In this document: one piece after another, positions 5,117 to 5,128 of the stretch
Layout: each line of letters opens with the position of its first letter
How positions within the stretch are numbered: the first letter of the stretch is position 1
Made by a program: the position numbers and the translations under genes
From: CAG-826 sp964654155
Lineage (GTDB): Bacteria; Bacillota_I; Bacilli_A; RFN20; CAG-826
NCBI GenBank assembly: GCA_964654155.1
Contig: CAZZGL010000074.1
Location: forward strand, 1 to 5,128
Reading direction: 5' to 3'
DNA: 5,128 bases
The notes under the pieces: generated by a model
What the model was told of the DNA's origin: nothing
Seen by the model: the letters and a program-made list of their open reading frames with translations, nothing else
Databases searched by the model: none

Positions 5117-5128
5117 ATATTTGTATTT

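Noticed and set aside
1..5128. CRISPR arrays or tRNA genes
   Set aside because: No regularly spaced repeats were seen, and the only tRNA-like fold recognised belongs to tmRNA.

Overview
The window is AT-rich. It has low-GC Firmicutes-style AGGAG ribosome binding sites and a relative of the Tn1549/TndX-type large serine recombinases, so a Firmicutes host (probably an anaerobic or gut lineage) is the best guess. Genus cannot be read from the sequence. All convincing genes lie on the minus strand, so transcription runs from high to low coordinates.

From right to left the window holds: an orphan plus-facing terminator (5075-5116); the N-terminal part of a DUF3800 gene broken by a frameshift (about 4655-5019) and ending beside a strong hairpin (4613-4643); a roughly 500-base stretch of gene debris with a bidirectional terminator and several short reading-frame pieces (4067-4566); a near-consensus promoter (4058-4086) followed directly by the frameshifted C-terminal quarter of a DUF234-type ATPase (3572-4038); a second small frameshifted remnant (3434-3588); one large intact gene (1307-3397); the ssrA tmRNA gene with its promoter and terminator (761-1230); and the C-terminal remnant of a large serine recombinase (67-665) with its own terminator.

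The intact 696-residue protein is the centrepiece. It combines an N-terminal domain shared with McrB-like restriction proteins, an EVE/PUA-like base-recognition domain, the 'GSIkGGSaqKFGvf' domain that normally precedes the AAA+ GTPase motor of McrB relatives, and a C-terminal DUF3883 domain with PD-(D/E)XK nuclease residues. No AAA+ motor is visible. It is best read as a single-gene, modification-sensing restriction or defense enzyme.

The tmRNA is structurally complete: tag frame, helix 5, at least two interlocked pseudoknots, and a tRNA-like 3' end with CCA. It departs from convention in using a likely Ser resume codon (tag SNRNLLYAAA), a mismatch in the acceptor stem and UCAAC in place of the usual UCGAC.

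Overall the region looks like an eroded accessory island beside ssrA, a classic integration hotspot. Four separate protein remnants each appear to carry a single-base frameshift (recombinase, ATPase, small ORF, DUF3800), while the restriction-like gene has stayed open. That contrast suggests the gene is, or recently was, under selection. This is inference from one sequence; comparison with related genomes would test it.
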